In this document: piece after piece, positions 34,717-44,423 of the stretch
How positions within the stretch are numbered: the first letter of the stretch is position 1
Layout of the letters: each line of letters begins with the position of its first letter
Notes under the pieces: generated by a model
The model's input: the letters and a program-made list of their open reading frames with translations, nothing else
Told to the model about the DNA's origin: nothing
Databases searched by the model: none
Position numbers and translations under genes: made by a program
From: Halostagnicola larsenii XH-48
Lineage (GTDB): Archaea; Halobacteriota; Halobacteria; Halobacteriales; Natrialbaceae
DNA: 64,000 nucleotides
Reading direction: 5' to 3'
Assembly (NCBI RefSeq): GCF_000517625.1
Contig: NZ_CP007056.1
Location: 62,001-126,000 of the forward strand

Positions 34717-37700
34717 TCAGTTCTCCGGACTCGGTGGTGTCTCGGACCGGCTCACTCGCACGCTCGAGACTTTGTACTCGGGAATCCCGCTGATCGGGTC
34801 GAACGCCTCCTGGGTGAGTTCGTTGACGGCTCCCTCCGCGAAGTGCATCGGCATGAAGACAACGCCGCGGTCGGGGCGGTCGGTCACCTGCGCCCGGACG
34901 ACCGTCGACCCGCGCCGCGATTCGACCGTGACCGAGTCGCCGTCTGCGATCTCGAGTTGCTCGGCGGTCTCCGGATGAATCTCGACGAAGCTCTCGCCGA
35001 CGTGGGACATGATCCCCTCGACGCGGCGGCTGAGCGTGCCCGTGTGGAAGTGATAGAGCACCCGCCCGGTCGTCATCGTCAGCGGATACTCCTCGTCGGG
35101 GAGTTCGTTCGGCTCGCCGAGGTCGGCGGGGACGAACCGCGCCTTGTCGTCCGCGAAGTTGAACCCATCCTCGTAGAGGTACGGCGTCCCCGGATCGTCC
35201 GCGTCTCGACACGGCCACTGGAGCCCGCCCTCGTTCTCGAGCCTGCCGTGGCTGATACCGCCGTAGATCGGCGTGAGGTCGGCGATCTCGTCCATGACTT
35301 CCGCGGGCGAGTCGTAGGACCAGTCGTAGCCCAGGCGGTTCGCGAGGTCCTGGAGGATTCGCCAGTCCTGGCGCGCCGCCCCCGGCGTGTCGACGGCTTT
35401 CCCGACCAGTTGTACCCGCCGTTCGGTGTTCGTGAACGTGCCGTCCTTCTCGGCGAACGACGCCGCGGGGAGGACCACGTCGGCGTATTCGGCGGTCTCG
35501 GTCCGGAAGATGTCCTGAACCACGAGGAAGTCGAGCTTCTCGAGGGCTTCCTCGGCGTGGCCGATATCGGGTTCCGAGAGCGCCGGATTCTCGCCCATGA
35601 CGTACATCCCGCGGACGTTGCCCTCGTGGGCTTCCGTGAACGATTCGGGCACCGTGAGCCCGACCTCCGCGGGCGGGCGTTCGTCCCAGACCTCTTCGAA
35701 GGCGTCGAGCACGTCGGGGTCGTCGACGGGCTGGTAGCCCGGCAGCGTGTTCGGGAGCGTGCCCATGTCGCCGCCCCCGCCCTGGACGTTGTTGTGGCCG
35801 CGGAACGGCGAGAGCCCGGCGTTCGGCTTTCCGAGCTGGCCGGTGACCAGCGCGAGGTTCGCCAGCGCGAGCACGTTCTGCGTGCCGTGGGAGTGCTGGG
35901 TCATGCCCATCGCCCAGCCGAAGACGCACGTGTCCGCCGCGGCAATCGTCTCCGCCGCGCTGGCCAACTCCGCCGGCGGGACGCCACACAGCCGTTCGAC
36001 TTCCTCGGGCGTGAACGGCTCGAGTTTCTCCTGCAGTTCGTCGAAGTGTTTCGTGTGCTCCTCGATGAACGCTTCGTCGTGGAGGTCGTTCCAGACGATG
36101 TAGCGCGTGAGCCCGTTGATCCAGGCCACGTCGTAGCCCGGCTCGACGCGCGTATACTGGTCGGCGTGCTCGGCGATATCGATCTTCCGCGGATCGAAGA
36201 CGATGAGGTCCGCGCCGTCGCGGACGTTCTGCTTGATTCGCGTGGCCAACACGGGATGACTCCCGGTCGTGTTCGAGCCGGTGATCAGGTAGCAGTCGGT
36301 GTTGGCGACGTCCTCGATGCGGTTGGTCATCGCGCCGTAGCCGACGGTCTGTTTGAGCGCCGCGACCGTCGAGGAGTGACAGAGCCGCGCGCAGTTGTCG
36401 ATGTTTTTCGTCCCGAGCACCTGCCGGGCGAACTTCTGCATCAGGTAGTCCTCCTCGTTGGTACACTTCGAGGACGCGAAACAGGAGAGGGCGTCCGGCC
36501 CGTCTTCGTCGATAATCGCCGAGAGCTCCTCGACGACGCGCTCGAGCGCCTCCTCCCAGCTCGCCTCTCGAAGCTGCCCATTCTCGCGGATCAGCGGCGT
36601 CTCGAGGCGATCTTCGCTGTTGACGAAATCGTAGCCGAACTTCCCTTTCACGCAGGTCGAGAAGCCGTCGTTCGCGGGGGCGTGCTCGGCGTCGGTCGGT
36701 CGCACGCCCAGGAACTCGTCGTCCTTGCCGTAGACCTCGAACCGGCAGCCGACGCTGCAGTAGCCACAGGTCGTTTCGGTTACGTCGATGTTTTCGAGAC
36801 GGTGCTTCGAGACGAACTCCGCGATGTCGAACATCCGCCCTTCCGAGAGCACGCTCGAGGCGACGCCCTCCGCGGCGTGCTCGCCCTCGAGGAACGCTCG
36901 TTTCCCGGCGGACTCGAGCGCGCTCGTGGCCCGCCGTTTGCTCCGCTCCATCAGCCCGGCGACGCCCGAGAGGGAGTCGTCCGGTTCTGCGGGGCCGGCG
37001 TCTGCTCTGCCCGTCTCACTGGCGGCCGCGTCCTCGCCGTCCCCGTCGTACTCGATCGCTTTCCCGATCGAATTCTTCTGGGAGAAGCCCGGAATCGGCA
37101 GGGTCGCGCTGTCGACGAGCCCTTTCTCCGTAAGCGAGCCGGTCGGGCAGACGGTCGCGCAGTGGCCACAGGAGACACACGACGAGCCGGCCATCGCCTC
37201 ACTCTCGTTCTGGAAGGCGATGCGGGTGTCTTCGCCGGTCCCCTCGATCCGCAGGACGCCTTCGACCTGCACGTCGTTACAGGCTTCGACGCAGCGATTG
37301 CAGAGGATGCACTTGTTGCGGTCGATCTGGATGAACGGCGACGTGTCGTCGAGCGGTTCGTAGGCGTCTCGGTCGTCGAAGACGCCGTATCGGGGGTGTT
37401 CGACTTCCTGTTCGATGGCCGTGTCTTGCAGTTCACATCGGCCGTTCTTTCCGCAGGTCGTACATCGAAGGTTGTGGTTCGACAGCACCAAATCTAGGTT
37501 GACATCTCGCACTTCCGCTGCGTCGGGAGCGTCCGTCCGAACGGTCAGCCCCTCCTCTGCGGGGTGACTGCAGGCGGAGATCAACCCTTCTTCGTCGGTG
37601 TCGACGACGCAGGTCTGGCACGTGTTTCGCGGCCCGATCTCGTCGCTCTGGTCGTAGTGACAGAGCGCGGGAACCGACGAATCATCGCCGACCTTCTCGA

Positions 37701-37917
37701 GGGCTTCGAGCACCGTCGCATCGCCGTCGACGGTAACCGACCGCCCGTCGACCGTGAGGGTCGTCTGGCCGTCGCCGGTCGGTACGTCGGGGTCGTTCGC
37801 CGTGCCCGTCCGGAAGTCCTCGGTCAGCGGCGTACTCGGCTGTGGATCTTCGACGGAGGGAACGCTCGGAAGCGGCGCTTGGGCTCCTCCCGTCTGTGGG
37901 TCGTCGTTCGAACTCAT
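34717..37917 (-). CDS. fdhA: Formate dehydrogenase catalytic subunit (molybdopterin, NuoG-like)
   Basis: A 1066-residue protein. The N-terminal NuoG-like part has a 2Fe-2S domain ('NTCQTCVVD') and ferredoxin clusters ('CILCNRCVEACNDV', 'CVSCGHCATVCPTGS'). The molybdenum part begins with a 4Fe-4S motif 'CGYCSVGCRF' near residue 395. The Cys in 'CARLCHSSTVAAL' occupies the position of the catalytic Sec/Cys of formate dehydrogenases, and a molybdopterin-dinucleotide-binding domain closes the protein. It oxidises formate to CO2. Its ATG overlaps the stop of the NuoF-like gene by four bases. Formate could arise from C1 release in catabolism, but no formyl-CoA enzyme is nearby. Confidence 0.9.
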   Translation of the reverse strand: MSSNDDPQTGGAQAPLPSVPSVEDPQPSTPLTEDFRTGTANDPDVPTGDGQTTLTVDGRSVTVDGDATVLEALEKVGDDSSVPALCHYDQSDEIGPRNTCQTCVVDTDEEGLISACSHPAEEGLTVRTDAPDAAEVRDVNLDLVLSNHNLRCTTCGKNGRCELQDTAIEQEVEHPRYGVFDDRDAYEPLDDTSPFIQIDRNKCILCNRCVEACNDVQVEGVLRIEGTGEDTRIAFQNESEAMAGSSCVSCGHCATVCPTGSLTEKGLVDSATLPIPGFSQKNSIGKAIEYDGDGEDAAASETGRADAGPAEPDDSLSGVAGLMERSKRRATSALESAGKRAFLEGEHAAEGVASSVLSEGRMFDIAEFVSKHRLENIDVTETTCGYCSVGCRFEVYGKDDEFLGVRPTDAEHAPANDGFSTCVKGKFGYDFVNSEDRLETPLIRENGQLREASWEEALERVVEELSAIIDEDGPDALSCFASSKCTNEEDYLMQKFARQVLGTKNIDNCARLCHSSTVAALKQTVGYGAMTNRIEDVANTDCYLITGSNTTGSHPVLATRIKQNVRDGADLIVFDPRKIDIAEHADQYTRVEPGYDVAWINGLTRYIVWNDLHDEAFIEEHTKHFDELQEKLEPFTPEEVERLCGVPPAELASAAETIAAADTCVFGWAMGMTQHSHGTQNVLALANLALVTGQLGKPNAGLSPFRGHNNVQGGGGDMGTLPNTLPGYQPVDDPDVLDAFEEVWDERPPAEVGLTVPESFTEAHEGNVRGMYVMGENPALSEPDIGHAEEALEKLDFLVVQDIFRTETAEYADVVLPAASFAEKDGTFTNTERRVQLVGKAVDTPGAARQDWRILQDLANRLGYDWSYDSPAEVMDEIADLTPIYGGISHGRLENEGGLQWPCRDADDPGTPYLYEDGFNFADDKARFVPADLGEPNELPDEEYPLTMTTGRVLYHFHTGTLSRRVEGIMSHVGESFVEIHPETAEQLEIADGDSVTVESRRGSTVVRAQVTDRPDRGVVFMPMHFAEGAVNELTQEAFDPISGIPEYKVSSVRVSRSETPPSPEN

Positions 37918-39461
37918 GAGCGGCTCACCTCGCACTCGCCGGCGGGACACCGGCCGTCGGTGTGGGCGGTGAACTCCGATTCGAAGCGGTTCAGGGCTGT
38001 CGTCACCGGTCGGGCGGCGTCACGACCGAAGCCGCAAACACTCGAGCGCCCCATCACGCGAGCGAGTTCGCGCGCGTCGGCGACGATATTCTGCCCGTCG
38101 TAGGCGGCTCGCAGGAGCTCGGTCAACTGAACCGAGCCCTCGCGACACGGGACGCACCGGCCGCAGTTTTCCCGGCGAGCGAACGTGGTTCGCCGCCCGG
38201 CGAGTGCGACCGTACATCGATCGTCGCCGAACAGCTCGACCCCGCCGTTCGTGCCGAGTCCGGCGGCCTCGAGCCCGCTCGCGTTCGCGGGCACGTCCAA
38301 CGACTCCGTGAGCCCGCCGAACGCGCCGCCGACGCAGGCGACTTTCATCCGCGCGTCGGGCTCGACGGCCTCGAGCACTGTCTCGAGGGTCGCGCTCGTC
38401 GGAAGCTCGACGACTCTCCGGGCGTCGACCGCACCGCTTACGTCGAACAGTCTGGTTCCTGGATCGGCGTCGACGCCGACGGGCGATCGATCCGACGCCA
38501 GTTGGCGCAGCTGTGCGAACGTCCGCGGCGTGTGGACGATCGTCGGGCGGCCGTAGAGCCCGTATTCGGCCGGTCCCGGTGGGCGTCGACGCGCCTCGAG
38601 ACGGTCGTTTCCTTCCAGCGACTCGAGGGCCATCGTCGGTTCGCCGGCTTTGTACTCGTCGGGGCCGGTGACGACTTCGACGCTCACGTCGTGGCCGTCG
38701 AACGCCGCGACGGATTCGGCTGCGGCAGTCGCCGTTCGCTGGACGCTCTCGTCAGCTTCGTTGACGTAGACGACGACGTTCGGCGCGCCTATTTGCGCTG
38801 CGATTGCCACCGCGGGGTCGAGCACGCTGAACGGATCCGAACGCAGGAGTAACGAGTCGAGGTTCACTCGGTGATCGGCTTCGTTGGCGTTGACCACGAC
38901 GACCGGTTCGCCCTCGGCTTCGACCGCAGTGTGCCAGTACTCGCCGATCGGTGCGTCCGCGGCGTCATCACCACGTCCCCGCCCGCGGACACCGGTTTCG
39001 TTCGCGAGTTCGAGGAGCGTCCGCTCGCCGGAATCATCCGTCTTGGAAGCGAGGGCAGGTCCTCGCGCGAGGTAGTCAGCCTCGCTCGTCGGATCGACCC
39101 AGCCGCAGGCCTCGAGGACGCGTCGTTCACCGGTCTCGAACCGGGGGTCGTCGCCCGTCGGCAAGGTCGGTGTTTCCGGGTCGTGCTCGACGATTCTCGT
39201 CGCGTTCTCTCGGGGAAGTTCCCCGTCGGCCAGCATCTCAGTGATCCGTCTCGCATCGTCGGGCTCGCACCGAGGGACGAACGCGGTTTCGCCCTCGAGG
39301 GTCGCCAGTAGCAACGGTTCGACCGCGGTTACGCCGATCTGCCCGACGGCGACGACCGGCACGTCCCCCGCCGCCTTCGAGGCCGCCGTTCGTATCGACG
39401 CCGACCCCGGCGTGTCCGCCACCCGAACGACCGGCGACGGCCCGTTTGTGTTCCCGTTCAT
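37914..39461 (-). CDS. NuoF-like subunit of formate dehydrogenase with degenerate flavin/NADH loops
   Basis: A 515-residue relative of the NADH-binding NuoF/FdhB subunit. The 4Fe-4S site is intact ('RENCGRCVPCREGSVQLTEL'), the SLBB region is present, and 'AGEPTMALESLEGNDR' corresponds to the usual GEETALLESLEG. The glycine-rich FMN loop (usually RGRGGAGFPTG) reads 'RGRGRGDDAADAP', and the NADEGEPG segment reads 'NANEADHRVN'. Flavin and NADH binding are therefore doubtful, and it may pass electrons to another acceptor. It is co-transcribed with the catalytic subunit. Confidence 0.8.
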   Translation of the reverse strand: MNGNTNGPSPVVRVADTPGSASIRTAASKAAGDVPVVAVGQIGVTAVEPLLLATLEGETAFVPRCEPDDARRITEMLADGELPRENATRIVEHDPETPTLPTGDDPRFETGERRVLEACGWVDPTSEADYLARGPALASKTDDSGERTLLELANETGVRGRGRGDDAADAPIGEYWHTAVEAEGEPVVVVNANEADHRVNLDSLLLRSDPFSVLDPAVAIAAQIGAPNVVVYVNEADESVQRTATAAAESVAAFDGHDVSVEVVTGPDEYKAGEPTMALESLEGNDRLEARRRPPGPAEYGLYGRPTIVHTPRTFAQLRQLASDRSPVGVDADPGTRLFDVSGAVDARRVVELPTSATLETVLEAVEPDARMKVACVGGAFGGLTESLDVPANASGLEAAGLGTNGGVELFGDDRCTVALAGRRTTFARRENCGRCVPCREGSVQLTELLRAAYDGQNIVADARELARVMGRSSVCGFGRDAARPVTTALNRFESEFTAHTDGRCPAGECEVSRS

Positions 39462-39554
39462 TGATCGGATACAGATCGGCCGGTGGTGTAAATGTTGTCC
39501 TCGAAGGAGACTGCGGCGAGGACCTGATGTAGTCGATGCGACGAGTTCCGTCGA

Positions 39555-40331
39555 TTACTCGCCGGTGAATTCGGGATCGCGTTTTTCTCGGAACGCCCGA
39601 ATCCCTTCCCGGTGGTCGTCCGTCTCGAGGAGGGTGCTCTGGGCGAGCGACTCGAGCAGACCCGCGGTCTGGGTGTCCGTCTCTCGTGCGGCGTTAACGA
39701 CGCGTTTGGCCAGTCCGACCGCCTGGGGCGGCTGCTCACAGAGCGAGTCGGCGTACTCGAGCGCCGCAGCGTCCGGATCCGCCTCGACACGCTCGACGAG
39801 CCCGATCTCTCGAGCCCGCTCGCCGTCGACGAGGTCGCCGCTGAAAATCATGTCCTTTGCGACCCCCGGACCGACGAGGGTGACAAACCGCGAACAGCCA
39901 CCCAGCCCGGGGAGCAGCCCGATATTGTGTTCGGGAAACCCCAGCGTCGCGTCCGGGGCGGCGATCCTGACGTCACAGGCCAGCGCGAGTTCGAGGCCGC
40001 CGCCGACGCAGGTTCCCTCGAGGGCCGCGAGAATCGGTTTCTCGATCTCCTCGAGGGCGTCGAACGCCCCGCCGAGGATGCGGGAGTTCGACCGAAACTC
40101 CGCGGTCGTCCACGATTGGGCGTCCTCGAACAGGCCGACGTCGGCACCGACCGAAAACACGTCTGCCGCTCCGAGGAACACGCCAACCCGAACTCGGTCC
40201 TCGCGGAGCACGTCGACGACCTCGGCCAGTTCGTGGCGCATCTGCTGATCGATCACGTTGACCGGTTCGTTGTCGAGCCGAACGGTGGCGATTCCATCCT
40301 CGACGGTAACCTCGAGCGTTTCGAATCCCAT
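39555..40331 (-). CDS. Enoyl-CoA hydratase/isomerase family protein
   Basis: A 258-residue crotonase-fold protein with both acid positions filled: 'GGGLELALACDVRIAA' and 'LGFPEHNIGLLPGLGGCSRF'. The oxyanion motif is 'DVFSVGADVGLFED'. Hydratase activity is therefore plausible. The ATG at 40331 is preferred to a longer frame overlapping the epimerase gene, because the family begins just there. It is the fourth enzyme gene after the Liv transporter in a same-strand run, and the formate dehydrogenase genes follow after about 90 bases. Confidence 0.9.
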   Translation of the reverse strand: MGFETLEVTVEDGIATVRLDNEPVNVIDQQMRHELAEVVDVLREDRVRVGVFLGAADVFSVGADVGLFEDAQSWTTAEFRSNSRILGGAFDALEEIEKPILAALEGTCVGGGLELALACDVRIAAPDATLGFPEHNIGLLPGLGGCSRFVTLVGPGVAKDMIFSGDLVDGERAREIGLVERVEADPDAAALEYADSLCEQPPQAVGLAKRVVNAARETDTQTAGLLESLAQSTLLETDDHREGIRAFREKRDPEFTGE

Positions 40332-40428
40332 ACTGTCCCAGTTGGCCCCGACCGTTTTGATTCTATTGTCTCTCGCCAGTCGCTTCGGCTCGGTTCGTCG
40401 CTTCGGATCGCCCAGCCGCTCGGACCGC

Positions 40429-40902
40429 TCAGTCGCTATCGACTCGAGCGCCCCCGATACAGGGGTTTCCATGCTCCCGTCGGCTCTCGACGTAGCTCTC
40501 GTGATACTCCATGAGCTGAAACAGCGTGCCCGTTGGATTCGCCGGCGAAACGAACGCCTCCGACCAGTCTTCGCGTTCCGTGTAGTCGACGACCTGGAGT
40601 CCCGCCCGCTCGAGCGTCTCGATCATCCCCTCGATATCGCCGACCTCGAGCGTCACGTGGTGGAGTCCCGGCCCGTTCTCCGCGAGGTAGCTCGTCAGAA
40701 ACGTCCCGTCGGCGATCGGGGCGATGAGTTCGATCCGCGAGGCGTCGCCGAGTTCGTAGTAGGCCCACCTGAACTCGTCCTCGACCGGCTCCTCGAGGAG
40801 TTTCTCGCAGCCGAGTGCCTCGAGAACCGGTTCGCCGGCCTCGATCGACTCGATGGCGATACCGACGTGATCGACCCGAATCGGAATGTCGTGTGCTGCC
40901 AT
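40429..40902 (-). CDS. mce: Methylmalonyl-CoA epimerase (VOC superfamily)
   Basis: A 157-residue glyoxalase/VOC protein. The four metal ligands of the epimerase family are visible in order: His in 'VDHVGIAIE', Glu in the middle strand 'SRIELIAPI', His in 'GPGLHHVTLEV' and Glu in 'GTLFQLMEY'. It interconverts (S)- and (R)-methylmalonyl-CoA on the route from propionyl-CoA to succinyl-CoA. The mutase is not in this window. Its presence among transport and crotonase genes suggests that the degraded compound yields propionyl-CoA. Confidence 0.9.
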   Translation of the reverse strand: MAAHDIPIRVDHVGIAIESIEAGEPVLEALGCEKLLEEPVEDEFRWAYYELGDASRIELIAPIADGTFLTSYLAENGPGLHHVTLEVGDIEGMIETLERAGLQVVDYTEREDWSEAFVSPANPTGTLFQLMEYHESYVESRREHGNPCIGGARVDSD

Positions 40903-40955
40903 AGCACTATCGTGTACGAGTGCCGATCACAAAGGGATTCGCGTCGCGGGAGGCG

Positions 40956-41765
40956 TTACTCCCACTCGGGCTGGCGATCCTCGAGGAACGCAGAGAGCCC
41001 CTCGTCGAAGACGTCCGAGTCGCTCATTCGCTTGATCGCGGCGCGTTCTTCCTCGAGGTGCCTGTCGAGTCGTCCGTCGAAAACGGAGTCGACGAGCGTC
41101 TTCGTCCGGGCGTACGTTTCGGTGGGCCCGTCGGCGTACTCGATCGCGCGTTCCGTAACCCTGTCGAGAAACGCCGATTCCGGCCCGTCGAAGCACTCGT
41201 TCGCGAGACCGAGGTCGACGGCTTCGCTCGCGGTGATCGGATCGGTGTCGAAGAACAGCTCTCGGGCTTTGTACGGGCCGACGGTCTTGACGAGGAAGAA
41301 CGGAGCCGCGTTATCGGGGGTGAGCCCCACTCGCGCGTAGCCCGTGTTGAGGACCGCGTCCTCGTGCATGTAGACGAGATCCGAGGCGAGGACGAACCCG
41401 AGTCCGCCGCCCGCGGCGACGCCGGTGACGCCCGCGATCACCGGCGCGGGGAAGGTCCGAACCGATCGGATGAATCGATTCGAGGCGGCGGCGATCGTAT
41501 CGATCTTGGCCGACCGCATTTCCTGCGGGGTCCGTTCGATCTCGCCGAGGTCGGCCCCGGCCGAGAACACCGGCTCGCCGTGCAGGACGAGCGCGTCGAC
41601 GTCCCCGGACAGGGATTCGACGGCAGTGGCAAGCGCCTCGACGCTCGAGGGGTGAAAGACGTTCAACGACGTCCGATTCGTTTCGAGGACAAGTCGAGCG
41701 ACCGACTCGGTCTCGAGACGTTCGATGCGAACCGATTCGTGAACGCGTTCTACCGTGTTACTCAC
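40956..41765 (-). CDS. Crotonase-fold protein lacking hydratase glutamates (PaaG/isomerase-like)
   Basis: A 269-residue enoyl-CoA hydratase/isomerase family protein. The oxyanion motif 'PVFSAGADLGEIE' is present, but the first hydratase Glu is replaced ('GGGLGFVLASDLV') and so is the second ('NTGYARVGLTPDNAAPFFL'). The Asp after Pro in 'LTPDNAA' matches the position of the acid used by PaaG-type isomerases, so it is more likely an isomerase or another crotonase reaction than a hydratase. It starts 24 bases after livF. Confidence 0.88.
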   Translation of the reverse strand: MSNTVERVHESVRIERLETESVARLVLETNRTSLNVFHPSSVEALATAVESLSGDVDALVLHGEPVFSAGADLGEIERTPQEMRSAKIDTIAAASNRFIRSVRTFPAPVIAGVTGVAAGGGLGFVLASDLVYMHEDAVLNTGYARVGLTPDNAAPFFLVKTVGPYKARELFFDTDPITASEAVDLGLANECFDGPESAFLDRVTERAIEYADGPTETYARTKTLVDSVFDGRLDRHLEEERAAIKRMSDSDVFDEGLSAFLEDRQPEWE

Positions 41766-41789
41766 GGTAATTCACTCCGTGTGGAACCA

Positions 41790-42548
41790 TCATTTGACCC
41801 CGAGATACGATTCCATTGCCTCGCGATCCGTGGCCAGCTCCGCGGCGGGCGATTCGTGGACGATTTCTCCGGTCTCGAGGACGTAGGCGTAATCGGCCAG
41901 CCCGAGCGCCATCTCCGCGTTCTGCTCGACGAGCAGGATCGTCACGCCGTCGTCGTTGAGTTCGCGAATAATCGCGGCCACGTCGTCGACGATCTGCGGT
42001 GCCAGTCCCTCGGAGGGCTCGTCGAGCAAGAGCAGGTCGGTGTCGGGTCCGAGCAGCGCTCGAGCGATGGCCAGCATCTGCTGTTCGCCGCCGCTCATGG
42101 TTCCGGCGTCCTGCTCTCTGCGTTCGTCGAGTCGCGGGAACCGGCGGTAGATCTCCTCGAACTGATCGGTCTGCTTCCCGTCGCCGCTGTGGGCTGCGAG
42201 TCGCAGGTTCTCCTCGACGCTTAGCCCGCTGAAGACGCGCCGTTCCTCGGGTACCCACGAGATTCCCTGTTTTCGGATTTCGTGGGGCTCCCGGCCCTGT
42301 ATCTGTTCGTCACCCTTGGTAATTTCTCCGTTCGTCACGGGTGTTAACCCCATGATACTGCGGAGTGTCGTCGTCTTGCCCGCACCGTTTCTGCCGACCA
42401 GCGCGACGATGTCGCCGCGGTCGATCGTCAGCGAGAGATCGAACAGGATGTGACTCTCCCCGTAGTGCGTATCGATCGAATCGACCGACAGCAGGGTGTC
42501 GTCGCTGTCGTCCGCTTGCAGCTTCGCTTCAGCGTTGGACTCACTCAT
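41790..42548 (-). CDS. livF: LivF-type branched-chain amino acid/amide ABC transporter ATPase
   Basis: A 252-residue ATPase with Walker A 'LVGRNGAGKTTTLRS', signature 'MSGGEQQMLAIARAL' and Walker B 'LLLLDEPSEGLAP'. The chosen ATG (42548) overlaps the end of livG by eight bases. With LivG, LivH, LivM and the binding lipoprotein it forms a complete HAAT-family importer. Family members also import aromatic acids such as benzoate derivatives, which fits the neighbouring CoA ligases and epoxidase. Confidence 0.95.
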   Translation of the reverse strand: MSESNAEAKLQADDSDDTLLSVDSIDTHYGESHILFDLSLTIDRGDIVALVGRNGAGKTTTLRSIMGLTPVTNGEITKGDEQIQGREPHEIRKQGISWVPEERRVFSGLSVEENLRLAAHSGDGKQTDQFEEIYRRFPRLDERREQDAGTMSGGEQQMLAIARALLGPDTDLLLLDEPSEGLAPQIVDDVAAIIRELNDDGVTILLVEQNAEMALGLADYAYVLETGEIVHESPAAELATDREAMESYLGVK

Positions 42549-43341
42549 CGCTACCACCTCCGAGGTACGCCTCCTGAACCCGGTCGTCGTCCTGGATCTC
42601 GGCCGGGGTTCCGCGAGCGAGCAGTGAACCCTTGTTCATCACGGCGATGCGGTCGGAGATATCCATGACGATGTTCATGTCGTGTTCGATGAGGACGAGG
42701 GTCACGTCCGCTGCGATTTCCGTGATCAACTCGACCGTCTCTCTGGTCTCCTCGGGACTCATCCCCGCCGTGGGTTCGTCCATCAACAACAGCTCCGGGT
42801 CGGCGGCCAGCGAGATGGCGATCTCGAGGTGTCGCCGCTGACCGTAGGAGAGGTTCGCCGCCTGACGGTCGGCGACGTCGGCTAGGTGGACCTGCTCCAA
42901 CACCCGTCTCGCCTCCTCGATCGGTCGTTCGATGCCGCCGTGGTGACGAACGAAATCGCCGGGACGGAAGCCGGTGGTACGCGCCTGCGTCGCGAGTCGG
43001 ACGTTCTCGAGGGCGGTCAACTCGTCGAAGAAGTTCGTGATCTGGAACGAGCGGACGATTCCGCTCGTGACGATATCGTGTGGCTCCTCGCCGCCGATTT
43101 CGTTACCGCGGAACCTGATGTTCCCGGTCGTCGGCGCGTGTTTTCCGGTAAAGAGGTTGAACAACGTCGTCTTCCCCGCTCCGTTCGGCCCGATGATCGA
43201 CGTGATCGACCCGGACTCGATCTGGAGCGACACGTCGTCGACCGCGGTCAACGCGCCGAATTTTTTCGTCAGACTCTCCGTCTCGAGAACGATTCCGTCT
43301 TCGACCTCGGCCGCTTTCGCGTCTGTCGTACTCGTAGTCAT
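42541..43341 (-). CDS. livG: LivG-type ABC transporter ATPase
   Basis: A 266-residue ATPase with Walker A 'IIGPNGAGKTTLFNLFTG', signature 'LSYGQRRHLEIAISLA', Walker B 'LLLMDEPTAGMSPEE' and the C-terminal 'RGTPAEIQDDDRVQEAYLG' extension characteristic of LivG. It follows livM by two bases and overlaps livF. Confidence 0.95.
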   Translation of the reverse strand: MTTSTTDAKAAEVEDGIVLETESLTKKFGALTAVDDVSLQIESGSITSIIGPNGAGKTTLFNLFTGKHAPTTGNIRFRGNEIGGEEPHDIVTSGIVRSFQITNFFDELTALENVRLATQARTTGFRPGDFVRHHGGIERPIEEARRVLEQVHLADVADRQAANLSYGQRRHLEIAISLAADPELLLMDEPTAGMSPEETRETVELITEIAADVTLVLIEHDMNIVMDISDRIAVMNKGSLLARGTPAEIQDDDRVQEAYLGGGSDE

Positions 43342-43343
43342 AG

Positions 43344-44423
43344 TTAGCCTCTCACCGCCTCGACGTAGTTTCGAACCGCTCCCCTGGCGTTTTCGATCGC
43401 ACCGCCGGGATCGTTTCGAAGCGAGATCAAGATCCCGGCGAGTCCCCGCGGCGCGAAGATGACGACGCCGACGAAGATCGAACCGAGGATAACCTCCCAG
43501 CTCGCGAAGCCGGCGAGTTGTTCCTCGAGCAAGACGACCAGCCCAGCGCCGAGCATCGGTCCCCAGAGCGTCCCCATGCCGCCAAGGAGCAACATGACGA
43601 TGAGTTCCCCGCTGATCATCCAGTGGAGGTTCCCGGGGTGGGCGACGCTCTGGAACGGGACGTACAGGCCGCCCGCGAGGCCGGCGAATCCGCCGCTTAT
43701 CGCGAACCCGACGACCTTGTAGCGGCGCACGTCGTAGCCGATGAACTCCACGCGCTCTTCGTTTTCGCGGATCCCCTGTAACACCCGTCCGAACTGCGAG
43801 TTCGCGAGCCGGACGAGTACCGCAAGCGAGAGCGCGACCAGCGCGAGCGTCAGGTAGAAGTACATGAGCGTCTCCGTGAAGTCGATTCCGAACAGCTCGT
43901 ACATGCCGATTCCGTAGAGACCGTTGTCCCCGCCGGTAACCGACTCCTGGCCGAGGACCGTGGCAGGGAGGTCAGTAAACGCGATCACGTAGAACATCTG
44001 TGCGAACGCGAGCGTCAACATCGCGAAGTAAATCCCGCGGGCCCGCACGCTCAACCAGCCGATGAGTGCAGCGACGACGACGCCGGCGATGACGGCCACC
44101 GGCAGGACGACGAAGGCATGGGACGTCCCGTCGGTGAGGAGTATCGCGGCCGCGTAGCCCCCTGCGCCGAACATCGCAGCGTGGCCGAACGAGAGCAAGC
44201 CCGCGTAGCCGAACACGAAGTCGAGACTCAGCGCGAACAGGGCGAAGATCATCATCCGAACCAGCAGGTTCAACCAGAACGGGTGGATCTGTTCGACGAT
44301 CGGTGCAGCGACTGCGAGCGCGGCAATCGCGATGACCAGTGCGAGTCGACCACGGCTCGAGAGGAGTTGATTCCCCGTTCCCGTGGGCGAACGACGCTCG
44401 AAGAATTCGGTGACTGCTTTCAT
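43344..44423 (-). CDS. livM: LivM-type ABC transporter permease
   Basis: A 359-residue permease with about nine to ten membrane segments. The family motif 'FGYAGLLSFGHAAMFGAGGY' is near residue 70, and the cytoplasmic EAA-like loop 'GIRENEERVEFIGYDVRRYK' is near residue 225. It is directly adjacent to livH (no gap) and followed by livG. Confidence 0.94.
   Translation of the reverse strand: MKAVTEFFERRSPTGTGNQLLSSRGRLALVIAIAALAVAAPIVEQIHPFWLNLLVRMMIFALFALSLDFVFGYAGLLSFGHAAMFGAGGYAAAILLTDGTSHAFVVLPVAVIAGVVVAALIGWLSVRARGIYFAMLTLAFAQMFYVIAFTDLPATVLGQESVTGGDNGLYGIGMYELFGIDFTETLMYFYLTLALVALSLAVLVRLANSQFGRVLQGIRENEERVEFIGYDVRRYKVVGFAISGGFAGLAGGLYVPFQSVAHPGNLHWMISGELIVMLLLGGMGTLWGPMLGAGLVVLLEEQLAGFASWEVILGSIFVGVVIFAPRGLAGILISLRNDPGGAIENARGAVRNYVEAVRG

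Noticed and set aside
34843-37497. 884-codon open frame antisense to the formate dehydrogenase gene
   Set aside because: It is a by-product of high-GC codon usage on the opposite strand. The minus strand encodes a complete, motif-rich formate dehydrogenase, and the antisense product has no recognisable domain.
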